A DNA stretch of 64,000 nucleotides from Nocardioides sp. Iso805N (lineage in GTDB: Bacteria; Actinomycetota; Actinomycetes; Propionibacteriales; Nocardioidaceae): positions 1 to 64,000 of the forward strand of contig NZ_KB822586.1 in the NCBI RefSeq assembly GCF_000364605.1, in the 5' to 3' direction. A model generated the notes under the pieces. The model saw only the letters and a program-made list of their open reading frames with translations. It was not told where the DNA came from and made no database searches. This document shows positions 16,956 to 24,980 of this stretch, piece after piece. The translations under genes were made by a program, and so were the position numbers. Numbering within the stretch: position 1 is the first letter of the stretch; the number at the start of each line of letters is the position of its first letter.

Positions 16956-16977
16956 CGCTGTCCTCTCGCGGCCGTCA

Positions 16978-17826
16978 TCACGCCTGCGGGATCCGGGTGT
17001 AGGTGTCCGGCCGGCGATCCCGATAGAACTGCCAGTCGTCGCGCATCTCCTGGACCATGCCCAGGTCGAGGTCACGCACCAGCAGCTCCTCCTTCTCCGA
17101 GGAGCCGAGGTCACCGACGAAGTTGCCCCGCGGATCGATCACCTGGCTGGTGCCGTAGAAGTCGACCGCCTCCTCGCCGTACTCTTTGTCCTCCAGGCCG
17201 ACCCGGTTGGGCTGCAGCACGAAGTAGCCGTTGGCGACGGCCGCACACGGTCCTTCGACCTCCCACAGCCGGTTGGACAGGCCTGGCTTGGTGGCGTTGG
17301 GGTTGAAGACCATGTGCGCACCGCCTAGGCCGAGCTCACGCCAGCCCTCGGGGAAGTGCCGGTCGTAGCAGATGTACATCCCGACCTTGCCGATCGCTGT
17401 CTCGAAGACCGGATAGCCGAGGTTCCCGGGCCGGAAGTAGAACTTCTCCCAGAACTTCTCCACGTGCGGGATGTGGTTCTTGCGGTACTTGCCGAGGATC
17501 GTGCCGTCGGCATCGACGAGCACCGAGGTGTTGTAGTAGATCCCGACCTCTGCCTCCTCGTAGATCGGCAGCACCATCACCTGCCCCAGCTCCTTGGCGA
17601 GCGCGGCGAAGCGCTGCACGATCGGTCCGTCGGCCGCCTCGGCGAACCGGTAGTACTTCTTGTCCTGGGTGATGCCGAAGTAGGGGCCGTAGAAAAGCTC
17701 CTGGAAGCACATCGCCTGGGCTCCCTGCGCGGCGGCGTCCCGGGCGAACTGCTCGTGCTTGTCGAGCATGGACTCCTTGTCGCCGGTCCACTTCGTCTGC
17801 GAGATGGCAACCTTGACAATCGACAT
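16978..17826 (-). CDS. nitrilase-superfamily hydrolase, probable beta-ureidopropionase
   Basis: 282 residues with the carbon-nitrogen hydrolase triad visible: Glu43 (CFQELFYG), Lys116 (KYRKNHIP) and Cys153 (YICYDRHFPEG). The internal sequence (FNPNATKPGLSNRLWEVEG) resembles N-carbamoyl-beta-alanine amidohydrolases. It would convert the dihydropyrimidinase product to a beta-amino acid, ammonia and CO2. First gene of the three-gene operon; no transporter or transaminase follows inside it. N-carbamoyl-D-amino acid hydrolase or another amide substrate is the alternative. Confidence 0.9.
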   Translation of the reverse strand: MSIVKVAISQTKWTGDKESMLDKHEQFARDAAAQGAQAMCFQELFYGPYFGITQDKKYYRFAEAADGPIVQRFAALAKELGQVMVLPIYEEAEVGIYYNTSVLVDADGTILGKYRKNHIPHVEKFWEKFYFRPGNLGYPVFETAIGKVGMYICYDRHFPEGWRELGLGGAHMVFNPNATKPGLSNRLWEVEGPCAAVANGYFVLQPNRVGLEDKEYGEEAVDFYGTSQVIDPRGNFVGDLGSSEKEELLVRDLDLGMVQEMRDDWQFYRDRRPDTYTRIPQA

Positions 17827-17992
17827 CGTTCGGCCTTTCGACGAGATGACGTCCCGTCTCCGGGTCGTCGCTGTGAGTCTGGTGGCGTGCCGTGGATGAT
17901 CACCATAGGCACTCCCACCGACAAGCGGCAGTGCCTTCTGCGTCGCTCTTCAACTTGTAACCGTGGCGACATCACGGCGTCGATCTCGGGCT

Positions 17993-18970
17993 CTAGATCA
18001 CGACGACCGTCTTGCCGGCGCCCGTGCCCGCCTCGAGCTGACGGTGTGCTTCGGCGACATCGTCCATGCTCAGGACAGTGCCGACGGTGGGTACCAGGGA
18101 CCCGAGGCGCACCCCTGCCTCCATGAAGGCGGCCATGCGCCGGACGACGGCACTGTCGAGGGTGTGCTCGAAGCCCCGGTAGCGGTGGAACGTCAGGGGC
18201 GCTTCCGGCGGGGTGGTGGGGCGGAGATCCAGGAAGCCCGCGGCGACCATGACCGCGTCGGGGCGAGCCGCCGTGACCAGCTCCCGTTGGCCGGGACCGT
18301 TGACGAGGTCGAGGACGATGTCGGCGCCGCTGCCGCCGGTGAAGTCGAGGACCGCCTCGAGGAGATCCTCGCGGTCCGTGGCGATGACCGAGGCGGCGCC
18401 GAAGGAGAGCAGCTCGGCTTCCTTCGTGGCGTTCCGCGTGACGGCGATCGGCACCGCACCGACCTGGTTGGCCACCTGGATGGCGGCACGCCCGACGCCG
18501 CCCGACGCCGCGTTCACGAGGACCCGATCCCCCGGCCTCATACCCGCCTTCTCGACGAGCGCGCCGTAGGCGGTGGAGTACGCCACCCAGATCGCAGCGG
18601 CCTGGCGTACGTCGAGTCCGGCCGGCCGAGGGATGACCCGGCTCGCCGGCACGGTGAGGTACTCGGCGTAGCTGCCGTTGACGGCTGCGTCCGGGACGGC
18701 GGTGATGATGATCGGGTCGCCGGGCTGCACGCCGGTGACCCCGGAGCCCACCGCATCGATCGTGCCGGTTCCCTCGACGCCGAGCCGTGCGCCGGGAAGG
18801 CTGACCGGAGCGGGCGAGCTACCGGCCCGCATCATCGCGTCCAGGGGGTTGACGGCGAACGCCTCCACCCGAACCCGTACCTCTCCGGCCGCAGGCTGCG
18901 GTACCGGCTCGTCGATGATGTGCAGGACGTCCGGTCCGCCGAACTGGTCGAATACGACGACGCGCGCCAT
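17993..18970 (-). CDS. NADP-dependent quinone oxidoreductase, MDR family
   Basis: 325 residues, zinc-independent medium-chain dehydrogenase/reductase. The Rossmann segment VLVNAASGGVGRAAIQVANQVGA is complete and the zinc-ligand cysteines of alcohol dehydrogenases are missing. ATG 18970 is preferred over ATG 18976 because GGAGG then lies seven bases away instead of about one. It is divergent from an HxlR regulator across a short spacer with a clear palindrome, so it is likely that regulator's target. HxlR regulators often respond to quinones, aldehydes or electrophiles, which fits a detoxifying reductase. Confidence 0.92.
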   Translation of the reverse strand: MARVVVFDQFGGPDVLHIIDEPVPQPAAGEVRVRVEAFAVNPLDAMMRAGSSPAPVSLPGARLGVEGTGTIDAVGSGVTGVQPGDPIIITAVPDAAVNGSYAEYLTVPASRVIPRPAGLDVRQAAAIWVAYSTAYGALVEKAGMRPGDRVLVNAASGGVGRAAIQVANQVGAVPIAVTRNATKEAELLSFGAASVIATDREDLLEAVLDFTGGSGADIVLDLVNGPGQRELVTAARPDAVMVAAGFLDLRPTTPPEAPLTFHRYRGFEHTLDSAVVRRMAAFMEAGVRLGSLVPTVGTVLSMDDVAEAHRQLEAGTGAGKTVVVI

Positions 18971-19028
18971 GGTCATTCCTCCGTGTCGATCTGGGGCTGG
19001 TGAGCACCAAAGACGCTACGGAGCCGAT

Positions 19029-19046
19029 AGGTACCTCTTGGTACCT
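19029..19046. promoter_or_regulatory. HxlR-type operator
   Basis: Perfect inverted repeat AGGTACC-TCTT-GGTACCT between the divergent quinone oxidoreductase and HxlR genes. It ends nine bases before the regulator's ATG. Spacing and symmetry fit a dimeric winged-helix regulator. Binding is inferred from position. Confidence 0.7.
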
Positions 19047-19054
19047 TCGATTCC

Positions 19055-19426
19055 ATGCATGACACCGCAGGGCCCTCGGTCCTGGCCGACTGTCCCGCGA
19101 GGCTGGCGACCGAGATCCTCGCGGACAAGTGGGCAGCCCTCGTCCTCTTCGGTCTCAGCGGTGGTCCCCGGCGCCACGGCGAGCTCGGCGGTCTGGTCGG
19201 CGGCATCTCGCGCAAGGTCCTGACCCAGACGTTGCGCCAGCTCCAGGACTACGGTCTGGTCGAGCGCCACGTCGAGGCACCCAGGCGGATCGAGTACTGC
19301 CTCACCGACCTCGGGAAGACGCTCATCGACCCGATCGAGGCGCTGAACGACTGGGCACGCGACCACGGTGGGGCAGTCGCCGACTACCAAGAGTCGGCCG
19401 AGGCGGCCATCTCTCGCCAGCCTTAG
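19055..19426 (+). CDS. HxlR-family winged-helix transcriptional regulator
   Basis: 123 residues. CPARLATEILADKWAALVLFGL is the hallmark beginning of HxlR proteins, with the family's conserved Cys at residue 13. It is followed by the recognition helix region GGISRKVLTQTLRQLQDYGLVERH and a wing (RRIEYCLTDLG). It probably represses itself and the divergent quinone oxidoreductase, with the Cys as a redox or electrophile sensor. No Shine-Dalgarno precedes ATG 19055 and the operator ends nine bases upstream, so the mRNA may be leaderless. Confidence 0.92.
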   Translation: MHDTAGPSVLADCPARLATEILADKWAALVLFGLSGGPRRHGELGGLVGGISRKVLTQTLRQLQDYGLVERHVEAPRRIEYCLTDLGKTLIDPIEALNDWARDHGGAVADYQESAEAAISRQP

Positions 19427-19644
19427 GCGGAAGGCGGTGCAGTGGGCAGATAGGCACACACACAGACTCGCGGCAGTCCTGCGGCGATGATCAACAACGT
19501 GTCATCGTGGCGACATCCCAACGTCGCACGCACCCGTCCTGGTGCCGGCCGCTGACGGGCTGCCGGTCAGCCCAGTTGCTATGAAGAGCTCCTTCGTACC
19601 TGTTCGCGTCCAGCGCCTCGGTCACGACGCCGCTGCGCGAGCGT

Positions 19645-21042
19645 CTACTCGATCGCCGCGGTGCTCCCGCCAACGGCAGAGTCATTCGTGCTCCCAGCAG
19701 GCGAGTCATCTTGCGAGGAGTAATCCACCGATGCAAGGTCGGCTGGGACGGAGTCGTCAACGTCCTCGGTCGGCGGGTACGGCTGGCGAAGCTTTGGTGG
19801 AGCTGCGGACCACGAGCGCAGGTTGCCGAGTACGTCCTCGTAGAACCCCTCGACGCCATTGAGCACTGAATCGATGAATGCCCCGCGGCCGCGCCCCCGC
19901 TTCGAACCTAACGGCACAGATGTCGCGATCCTGAAGGTGCGGAGCTCCTTGGCTGGATCGCTGATAAGCGCGCTGGGGTCGGCGCGTACTGCCGCCAAGA
20001 GTTCGGCAGCGGATGAGCCACGTCCGTGTGCGACGAAGGCTTCAATTCGGCTTGAGTCGGGTGCATTCTTCAGCTGACGGGCCAGCCAGTTCACCCGTGT
20101 CGTCGGACGTCCCTCGCGAGGGGCTTCAATATCGACGTGGCAGGTGACTTTGTTCGCGCGCAGATCGGCCGTCACAACAAATGGTCCGACCGTGTCTGGG
20201 ATTCGGATCGTTCCGGCCAGCTGACCGTCTGCGCAGAGCATGGTCGTCAGCGCCTGCACACGGAGCGCCGGCTCGGCGAGTTCTCTGCGCGTGAGGACAG
20301 GGATGACCTCGGTGCCGAGCTGCCGTCCTAGCCGGAGACTGGCAAACCGCAGGAGCGCGTCGAATCGTGAGACGACCTCAGTGATCCCCTTGTCGGCCGG
20401 GCGCAACGTCCCGGCGAGAACTGCGTCACGCACCTGAACCCAGGTCTCACCCATATCGTCGAACTCAAGAGCGCCAGACTTGTGATGTTCGAGATAGCGA
20501 ATCAACTCTCCGAGGATCCACGCTTGGTCGGGATCCGCGACCCCACGAAACTCCTTCTGCATAACGGCCTCGGCCAGTACCTGCGTCCATGAGATGTGGT
20601 GCAGGGCGACGCTGCGTACCTTGCGCTTGTCCACCTTGGTGGGGTGTTGCCCAGCGACAGCGGGGATCTCGTTAGAGATCGTCAAGACGGCGTCGAAGCG
20701 CTGCTCGCGTGCTATGTCGAGGTAGTTCTCGAGCTGCTCCGACTGCAGCTTGTTGGCGCCGGTCTTCACCTCGACGAGAGTGGTCCAGGACCTGCCGCCT
20801 CGTGTCACACGAATGAGTCCGTCGGGATAAAGCCGCTTCTCGCCGAGCATGAACGGCACTTCGATGTAGCACTCGACCGTTCCCGCCGGCGCACCAAGGG
20901 GCTTGAGCAGGCCGCGACCGTATTCGCGCACTGCCGACAAGACGGCAAGTAAGGCAGACGTTGCCCGGCGCTCTTGCTCTTCGGCTCCATTGATCCCTGA
21001 GGTCGGAATCAGACGAGCCTCGTGCCATGACTCCTCGGCCAC
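19645..21042 (-). CDS. PD-(D/E)XK nuclease-fold protein of unknown role
   Basis: 465 residues. The N-terminal quarter shows a restriction-endonuclease-like core: Glu61 (CYIEVPF), Asp74 (YPDGLIRV) and the Glu91-Val-Lys93 motif (LVEVKTG), followed by EQLENYLDIAREQRFDAVLTIS. The remaining 300 residues are not recognised and include a His-rich SRIEAFVAHGRG segment. The C-terminus is acidic and Ser-rich. GTG 21042 has GGAGG 13 bases upstream; an earlier ATG at 21129 has no family support. Composition is slightly less GC-rich than its neighbours and it stands alone, so a laterally acquired, possibly defence-related gene is conceivable but unproven. Confidence 0.7.
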   Translation of the reverse strand: MAEESWHEARLIPTSGINGAEEQERRATSALLAVLSAVREYGRGLLKPLGAPAGTVECYIEVPFMLGEKRLYPDGLIRVTRGGRSWTTLVEVKTGANKLQSEQLENYLDIAREQRFDAVLTISNEIPAVAGQHPTKVDKRKVRSVALHHISWTQVLAEAVMQKEFRGVADPDQAWILGELIRYLEHHKSGALEFDDMGETWVQVRDAVLAGTLRPADKGITEVVSRFDALLRFASLRLGRQLGTEVIPVLTRRELAEPALRVQALTTMLCADGQLAGTIRIPDTVGPFVVTADLRANKVTCHVDIEAPREGRPTTRVNWLARQLKNAPDSSRIEAFVAHGRGSSAAELLAAVRADPSALISDPAKELRTFRIATSVPLGSKRGRGRGAFIDSVLNGVEGFYEDVLGNLRSWSAAPPKLRQPYPPTEDVDDSVPADLASVDYSSQDDSPAGSTNDSAVGGSTAAIE

Positions 21043-21307
21043 TGAACCCGCTCCTCCACGCTTCGCTGCAGTGACGTGACCGTATCGTGGTCTGTCGTCC
21101 TGGTCAGCCGTTTCGCGTGCCTGCCGCACCTGTTAGCCGCGGTGGTCGCCATCGACCATCGGCGGGATAGCGCGCCCGCAGGCGGCGGAATGGCGCCCTT
21201 CGCGTCTGCCCAACGACGCATGGGCGTTAGAACAGCATCTACGCCGGATCCAGCACGCACCACATGACGCGAGACATCCGGTCGGCCACAGCTGGGTACG
21301 GATCGGT

Positions 21308-21781
21308 ATGACTGACGACGAGACAAAGAAGCTGGTCGAGCTGCTCGACGACATGCCGATCGCCATGTTGACGACGTTCGGTGCCGAAGGCCCGCGCAGT
21401 GTCCCGATGGCGCGGCAGGAGGTCGACCCGAGCGCCGAGCTGTGGTTCATCAGCGCCCGCGACACCGCCCACGTCCGCGCCCTCGAGCAGGAGCCGCGGG
21501 TCTCACTGACCTTCTCATCACGCTCCGCATGGGTCGCTGCGTATGGTCGGGCCACCGTCGTGGACGACCGCGACAAGCTTGCGGAGCTCTGGAACACCTT
21601 CGCCGAGGCGTGGCTGCCGGGCGGCCCGGACGATCCGAACGCGGTGCTTCTGCGCGTCGACGTCGAGCACGGCGAGTACTGGGACACTCCGGGTGGCAAG
21701 GTGGCCTCGCTGATCAGCTTCGCCAAGACGAAGCTCAGCGGTGACACCTACGACGCCGAGCACGGGCAGGTCGACGTGTAG
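21308..21781 (+). CDS. PPOX-family general stress protein
   Basis: 157 residues of the split-barrel flavin-binding fold (pyridoxamine 5'-phosphate oxidase-like, general stress protein 26 group). Visible features are MLTTFGAEGPRSVPM, ELWFISARDTAHVRALEQEPRVSLTF and a C-terminal YWDTPGGKVASLISFAKTKLSG typical of the stress-protein subgroup. It binds FMN or F420 in relatives. The substrate is unknown. It is followed by a strong terminator hairpin, so it is probably a single-gene transcript. Confidence 0.88.
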   Translation: MTDDETKKLVELLDDMPIAMLTTFGAEGPRSVPMARQEVDPSAELWFISARDTAHVRALEQEPRVSLTFSSRSAWVAAYGRATVVDDRDKLAELWNTFAEAWLPGGPDDPNAVLLRVDVEHGEYWDTPGGKVASLISFAKTKLSGDTYDAEHGQVDV

Positions 21782-21813
21782 TGCGTCACCGCCACCACCA
21801 CCGCGGAACTCTC

Positions 21814-21845
21814 GAAGCCGCCGGCATCCACTCGCCGGCGGCTTC
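21814..21845 (+). terminator. hairpin terminator after the PPOX stress protein
   Basis: GAAGCCGCCGGC and GCCGGCGGCTTC form a perfect 12-bp stem around an eight-base loop, 32 bases after the stop codon. No T run follows. Confidence 0.8.
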
Positions 21846-21946
21846 GTGCTGTCGCTCGCCATCGCGACCGACCCCTGGCCCACTTGCGCGAGCGTCCACG
21901 AGACTGAGGCCTTCTCGAAGCCCGACCTGAGAGGGGATGCCCGACC

Positions 21947-22903
21947 GTGGAGCATCTGCGCGTCACCTCGCCCACAAACCTGACCGACCGAGTCGTCGAG
22001 GTGCTCGCTGGTGATCCTGCGGTCAGTCAGCTCGCACTCATGCGCGGCGCCTCGCTGGTTCCAGAGGGCGACATCGTCTTAGCGGATGTTGCCCGCGAGG
22101 CCACCAATGACGTCGTCGACCGGCTCTCAGCACTCGGCATCCCCGAGTTCGGCACCATCCACATCGAACCGGTCACGACCTGGATCTCTCGTGCCGGCTT
22201 GGATTCCGAGCGTCGGACCCCGGGGGCGGGCGCCGATGCCGTGGTGTGGCCCGAGGTTACACAGCGCGCCTACGAGGAGACCGAGCTGAACTGGACGTAC
22301 TTGGCGTTCATGACGCTCGCGACCCTGTTGGCGTCTATCGCCATCGTCGTCGACTCCCAGATCCTGGTGATCGGTGCGATGGTGCTCGGCCCGGAGTTCG
22401 TGGCGATCGCGGCTTTAGGTCTCGCCCTTGTCCGACGCCGTCGTCGCCTCTTCGCGGGGGCAGCGCGCACGCTGGTCGTGGGGTTCACGGTCTCGATTGC
22501 CGCCAGCACGGTCGCTGCGCTCGCTGCTCGGGGGCTCGGTTGGGTGACGGCCCAAGACGTGACAGGGAAGCGGCCCGGCACGAGCTTCATCTACAGCCCG
22601 GACAAGTGGTCGTTCATCGTCGCCCTGATCGCCGCTGCGGCAGGTGTTCTCTCGCTCACCAGCGCCAAGGTGGGCGGACTCTCAGGGGTGTTCATCTCCG
22701 TCACCACCGTCCCCGCGGCCGGAAACGTCGCACTGGGCATCGCATTCGGGGCTCGCCACGAGGTGCTGGGCAGTGCCGCGCAGTTGGCTTTGAACATATC
22801 CGGCATGGTTCTCGCCGGGTGGCTGACACTCGAACTCCAGCAGGTCGTCTGGAGTCGGGTGGCTCGCCATCGCCGACGGGTCCTCGCACGACATCACGGG
22901 TAG
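21947..22903 (+). CDS. DUF389 integral membrane protein
   Basis: 318 residues. A soluble N-terminal domain of about 100 residues is followed by five or six membrane helices starting at ELNWTYLAFMTLATLLASIAI, including the characteristic DSQILVIGAMVLGPEF segment. DUF389 proteins are widespread and of unknown transport function. GTG 21947 starts the conserved domain. It ends two bases from the 3' end of rnpB, which runs toward it, so the two transcripts converge. Confidence 0.88.
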   Translation: MEHLRVTSPTNLTDRVVEVLAGDPAVSQLALMRGASLVPEGDIVLADVAREATNDVVDRLSALGIPEFGTIHIEPVTTWISRAGLDSERRTPGAGADAVVWPEVTQRAYEETELNWTYLAFMTLATLLASIAIVVDSQILVIGAMVLGPEFVAIAALGLALVRRRRRLFAGAARTLVVGFTVSIAASTVAALAARGLGWVTAQDVTGKRPGTSFIYSPDKWSFIVALIAAAAGVLSLTSAKVGGLSGVFISVTTVPAAGNVALGIAFGARHEVLGSAAQLALNISGMVLAGWLTLELQQVVWSRVARHRRRVLARHHG

Positions 22904-23304
22904 GTGCGGACGGGCTGACCTTTAAGCCGGGTTCTGTGACTCTTGCGAGCCGGCGACCATCCATCTAGGACCGCCGTTGCCGGCGGCCTCGAGCGACCTA
23001 CCCGTACTCTCAGGCGGGCAGCCCTCAGGCGAGCACTGTCTGGTCTTGCTCCGGGTGGGGTTTACCTAGCCGGTCTGGTCACCCAGACCGCTGGTGAGCT
23101 CTTACCTCACCGTTTCACCCTTACCGCCTCGCTGACCTCGACAAGCTCGGTCGGCGTGGCGGCGGTCTGCTTTCTGTGGCACTGTCCCGCGGGTCACCCC
23201 GGGTGGCCGTTAGCCACCACCCTGCCCTACGGAGCCCGGACTTTCCTCGGCGCTCCCTGCCGAAGCAGGAAGCAACGCGGTCGCCCGGCCAGCCCGTCCG
23301 CGGC
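22904..23304 (-). ncRNA. rnpB: RNase P RNA, bacterial type A
   Basis: The RNA on the minus strand contains the family landmarks in order: the P1 strand GCGGACGGGCTGGCC, GAGGAAAGTCCGGGCTCC, CAGGGTGGTGGCTAACGGCC, GGGACAGTGCCACAGAAA, GTAAGGGTGAAACGG, GTAAGAGCTCACCAGCG, GGTAAACCCCACCCGGAGCA, AGATGGATGGTCGCC, CACAGAACCCGGCTTA and the closing P1 strand GGTCAGCCCGTCCGC. Ends are set by the P1 helix; a few bases either way are possible. It is the catalytic RNA that matures tRNA 5' ends. The P12 arm includes a copy of the dispersed repeat of this genome. Confidence 0.96.
23131..23155. repeat. dispersed repeat core inside the rnpB P12 arm
   Basis: On the plus strand GCTGACCTCGACAAGCTCGG followed by TCGGC contains the same 15-base core, CCTCGACAAGCTCGG, as the copies at 438-452, 479-493 and, reversed, near 15480. 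In the RNA it falls between the two strands of the P12 helix, which is the variable arm of bacterial RNase P RNA. Confidence 0.75.
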
Positions 23305-23355
23305 CACACCCTACCGCGTCGGAATGCGCAGCCACATTCAGGCGTTGAACGGCCC

Positions 23356-23763
23356 ATGAACGAGCTGATGGCACCCGTCGTGATCTTCCCCGGGCAGGGC
23401 CCGGAGTCGGCGTACCGGACCGCTCACGACCTGTTGAGCCGCCGGTTCCCGCGCGAGGCCCTCGACCTGATCGAGCCCGCCCTGGCAGACGACCCGCGCA
23501 ATACCGGCCTGCGCACGCTGCAGGCGTGGGCCTACCTCCAGCGCGCCCAGCTGCAGAAGGCCGAGAACGTCCTGCGTGGCCTCGTCGAGGAGGACCCGAG
23601 CGACGTGTGGGCCCAGCACGCGCTCGGCCGGGCGCTCGAGCGCCAGAGCAGGTACGCCGAGGCCCTCGGCCCGCTGCGCCTCGCCGCGGTGATGAGCGGC
23701 GACTGGGACCACCAGGCGGCGGTGTTCCGCGTGGAGCAGCAGGTGGCGCGCTCCGCCGAGTAG
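23356..23763 (+). CDS. tetratricopeptide-repeat protein
   Basis: 135 residues. From residue 20 the sequence is helical with TPR-like spacing: YRTAHDLLSRRFPREALDLIEPAL, LRTLQAWAYLQRAQLQKAENVL and AQHALGRALERQSRYAEALGPL, about three repeats. It has no enzymatic motif and is presumably a cytoplasmic scaffold or adaptor. ATG 23356 is the first start after rnpB; the frame open further upstream lies inside the RNase P RNA gene and is not coding. Small TPR proteins are common next to rnpB in related genomes only as a general impression. Confidence 0.82.
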   Translation: MNELMAPVVIFPGQGPESAYRTAHDLLSRRFPREALDLIEPALADDPRNTGLRTLQAWAYLQRAQLQKAENVLRGLVEEDPSDVWAQHALGRALERQSRYAEALGPLRLAAVMSGDWDHQAAVFRVEQQVARSAE

Positions 23764-23810
23764 CACCGAGCAGCGGCCCAGTAGGTTGCCCCCATGGAGA
23801 AGGTGTCGCC

Positions 23811-24032
23811 GTGGGCATCGGCGCGCTGAGCTGCCTGCTCTTCCTGATCCTGGCGGGGGTCCTGATCTCGCCCTGGTGGGCGGTGGCTGTCCTCGTCCTG
23901 GCATGGCTGGTGCTCTTCGCGCGCGCCTGCCGATGGTTCGAGCCGGCGCCGGTGAAGGCGGCGTGGGCGGCTGCGGGCGGGTTCGTGGTGTGGGGAGTCG
24001 CGCAGGTCGTCGGCGGCCTGTGGCTGTGGTGA
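23811..24032 (+). CDS. small membrane protein, two helices
   Basis: 73 residues with two predicted membrane helices (LSCLLFLILAGVLISPWWAV and AAWAAAGGFVVWGVAQVV) separated by a short basic loop (FARACRWF). The chosen GTG has GGAGAAGG about eight bases upstream. No family recognised. The gene lies in a run of small plus-strand genes after rnpB. It could be an accessory membrane peptide; nothing more can be said. Confidence 0.55.
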   Translation: MGIGALSCLLFLILAGVLISPWWAVAVLVLAWLVLFARACRWFEPAPVKAAWAAAGGFVVWGVAQVVGGLWLW

Positions 24033-24049
24033 ACCGGTAGGTTCGAGCC

Positions 24050-24253
24050 ATGGACAAGTTCTGGTTCTGCGTGAAGCACCACGCGGTCGAGGGGGCTGAC
24101 GGCTGTCCGCCGATCGACCGGCTCGGTCCCTACCCGTCACGCGAGGAGGCCGAGCACGCGCTGGACAAGGCCGCCGAGCGCAACGCGGCGTGGGACGAGA
24201 TGGACCGCGAGGAGGGCAAGGACCCCGACCGGATCAACCCTTGGGGCGGCTAG
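24050..24253 (+). CDS. conserved small actinobacterial protein, 67 residues
   Basis: The protein begins MDKFWFCVKHHAVEG, has CPPIDRLGPYPSREEAEHAL in the middle and ends in a charged EMDREEGKDPDRINPWGG tail. The pattern FW...VE...CPP.DRLGPY.SREEAE.AL, then AWD, is shared by small proteins annotated only as hypothetical in many actinobacteria. It has two Cys and no signal or membrane segment. The function is unknown. Start ATG at 24050; it is the last gene before a large nested hairpin. Confidence 0.72.
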   Translation: MDKFWFCVKHHAVEGADGCPPIDRLGPYPSREEAEHALDKAAERNAAWDEMDREEGKDPDRINPWGG

Positions 24254-24272
24254 TCCGCGCCGCGGCTCGACC

Positions 24273-24341
24273 GCACGGTGACAGTTCTGGGAGAGAGTGA
24301 CAGCTGCGTCCTGTCACTCGCACCGCGAACTGTCACCGTGC
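24273..24341. terminator. nested hairpin between convergent genes
   Basis: The outer 15-bp perfect arms are GCACGGTGACAGTTC (24273-24287) and its complement at 24327-24341. Inside them, GAGTGACAG (24295-24303) pairs with CTGTCACTC (24311-24319). It lies between the rightward small gene and the leftward response regulator stop, so it can end both transcripts. Confidence 0.7.
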
Positions 24342-24368
24342 ACTTTGGGTCCCGCGCCCCGCACCCGC

Positions 24369-24980
24369 CTAGAGCCAGCCGTTCCCGTCGGCCACCAGGA
24401 CCGCCTCGGTGCGGTTGGTCGCGTTCGTCTTGCCGATCGCCGCACTGAGGTGGTTGCGCACCGTGCCCTCGGACAGGAACAGCCGCGCCGCGATGACAGC
24501 GACGCTGGAGCCGTCCCTGGCCGCCTGCAACACCTCGGTCTCACGCTGGGTCAGCGGTGACTCGCCCGCCAGCAGCGAATCGGTCGCCAGGGTCGGGTCG
24601 ACGACCCGCAGCCCCGCGTGCACCCGGCGTACGGCGTCCGCCAGCTGCGCCGCCGGCGTGTCCTTGACGACGAACCCGCTCGCGCCCGCCTGCAGGGCCC
24701 GTCGCAGGTACCCGGGACGGCCGAAGGTCGTCACGATCAGGACCTTGGTGTCCGGCGAGGCGGCCCGCACCTCGGCGGTGGCGCTGATGCCGTCCAGGCC
24801 GGGCATCTCGACGTCGAGCAGCGCCACGTCCGGGTGATGTGCCAGCACCGCCGGCACCACCTCGGTGCCGCTGCCGACCTCGGCGACCACCTCGAGGTCG
24901 GCCTCGAGGCTGAGCAGCGCGGAGAGCGCTCCCCGGACCAGTGCCTGGTCGTCGGCGAGCAGGAGCTTGATGGAGGTCAT
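24369..24980 (-). CDS. NarL/LuxR-type response regulator
   Basis: 203 residues. The receiver domain has KLLLADDQALVRGAL, the phospho-acceptor Asp in VALLDVEMPG (about residue 55), Thr in VLIVTTFG and Lys in FVVKDT. The C-terminal helix-turn-helix is LTQRETEVLQAARDGSSVAVIAARLFLSEGTVRNHL, about 136-180. It is the partner of the overlapping upstream histidine kinase (ATGA junction). The four-gene cluster puts a likely target, the ABC exporter, in the same transcript. Confidence 0.95.
   Translation of the reverse strand: MTSIKLLLADDQALVRGALSALLSLEADLEVVAEVGSGTEVVPAVLAHHPDVALLDVEMPGLDGISATAEVRAASPDTKVLIVTTFGRPGYLRRALQAGASGFVVKDTPAAQLADAVRRVHAGLRVVDPTLATDSLLAGESPLTQRETEVLQAARDGSSVAVIAARLFLSEGTVRNHLSAAIGKTNATNRTEAVLVADGNGWL

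Noticed and set aside
22904..23350. Protein-coding frames within rnpB
   Set aside because: Open frames here coincide with conserved RNase P RNA helices, and their products have no resemblance to proteins.
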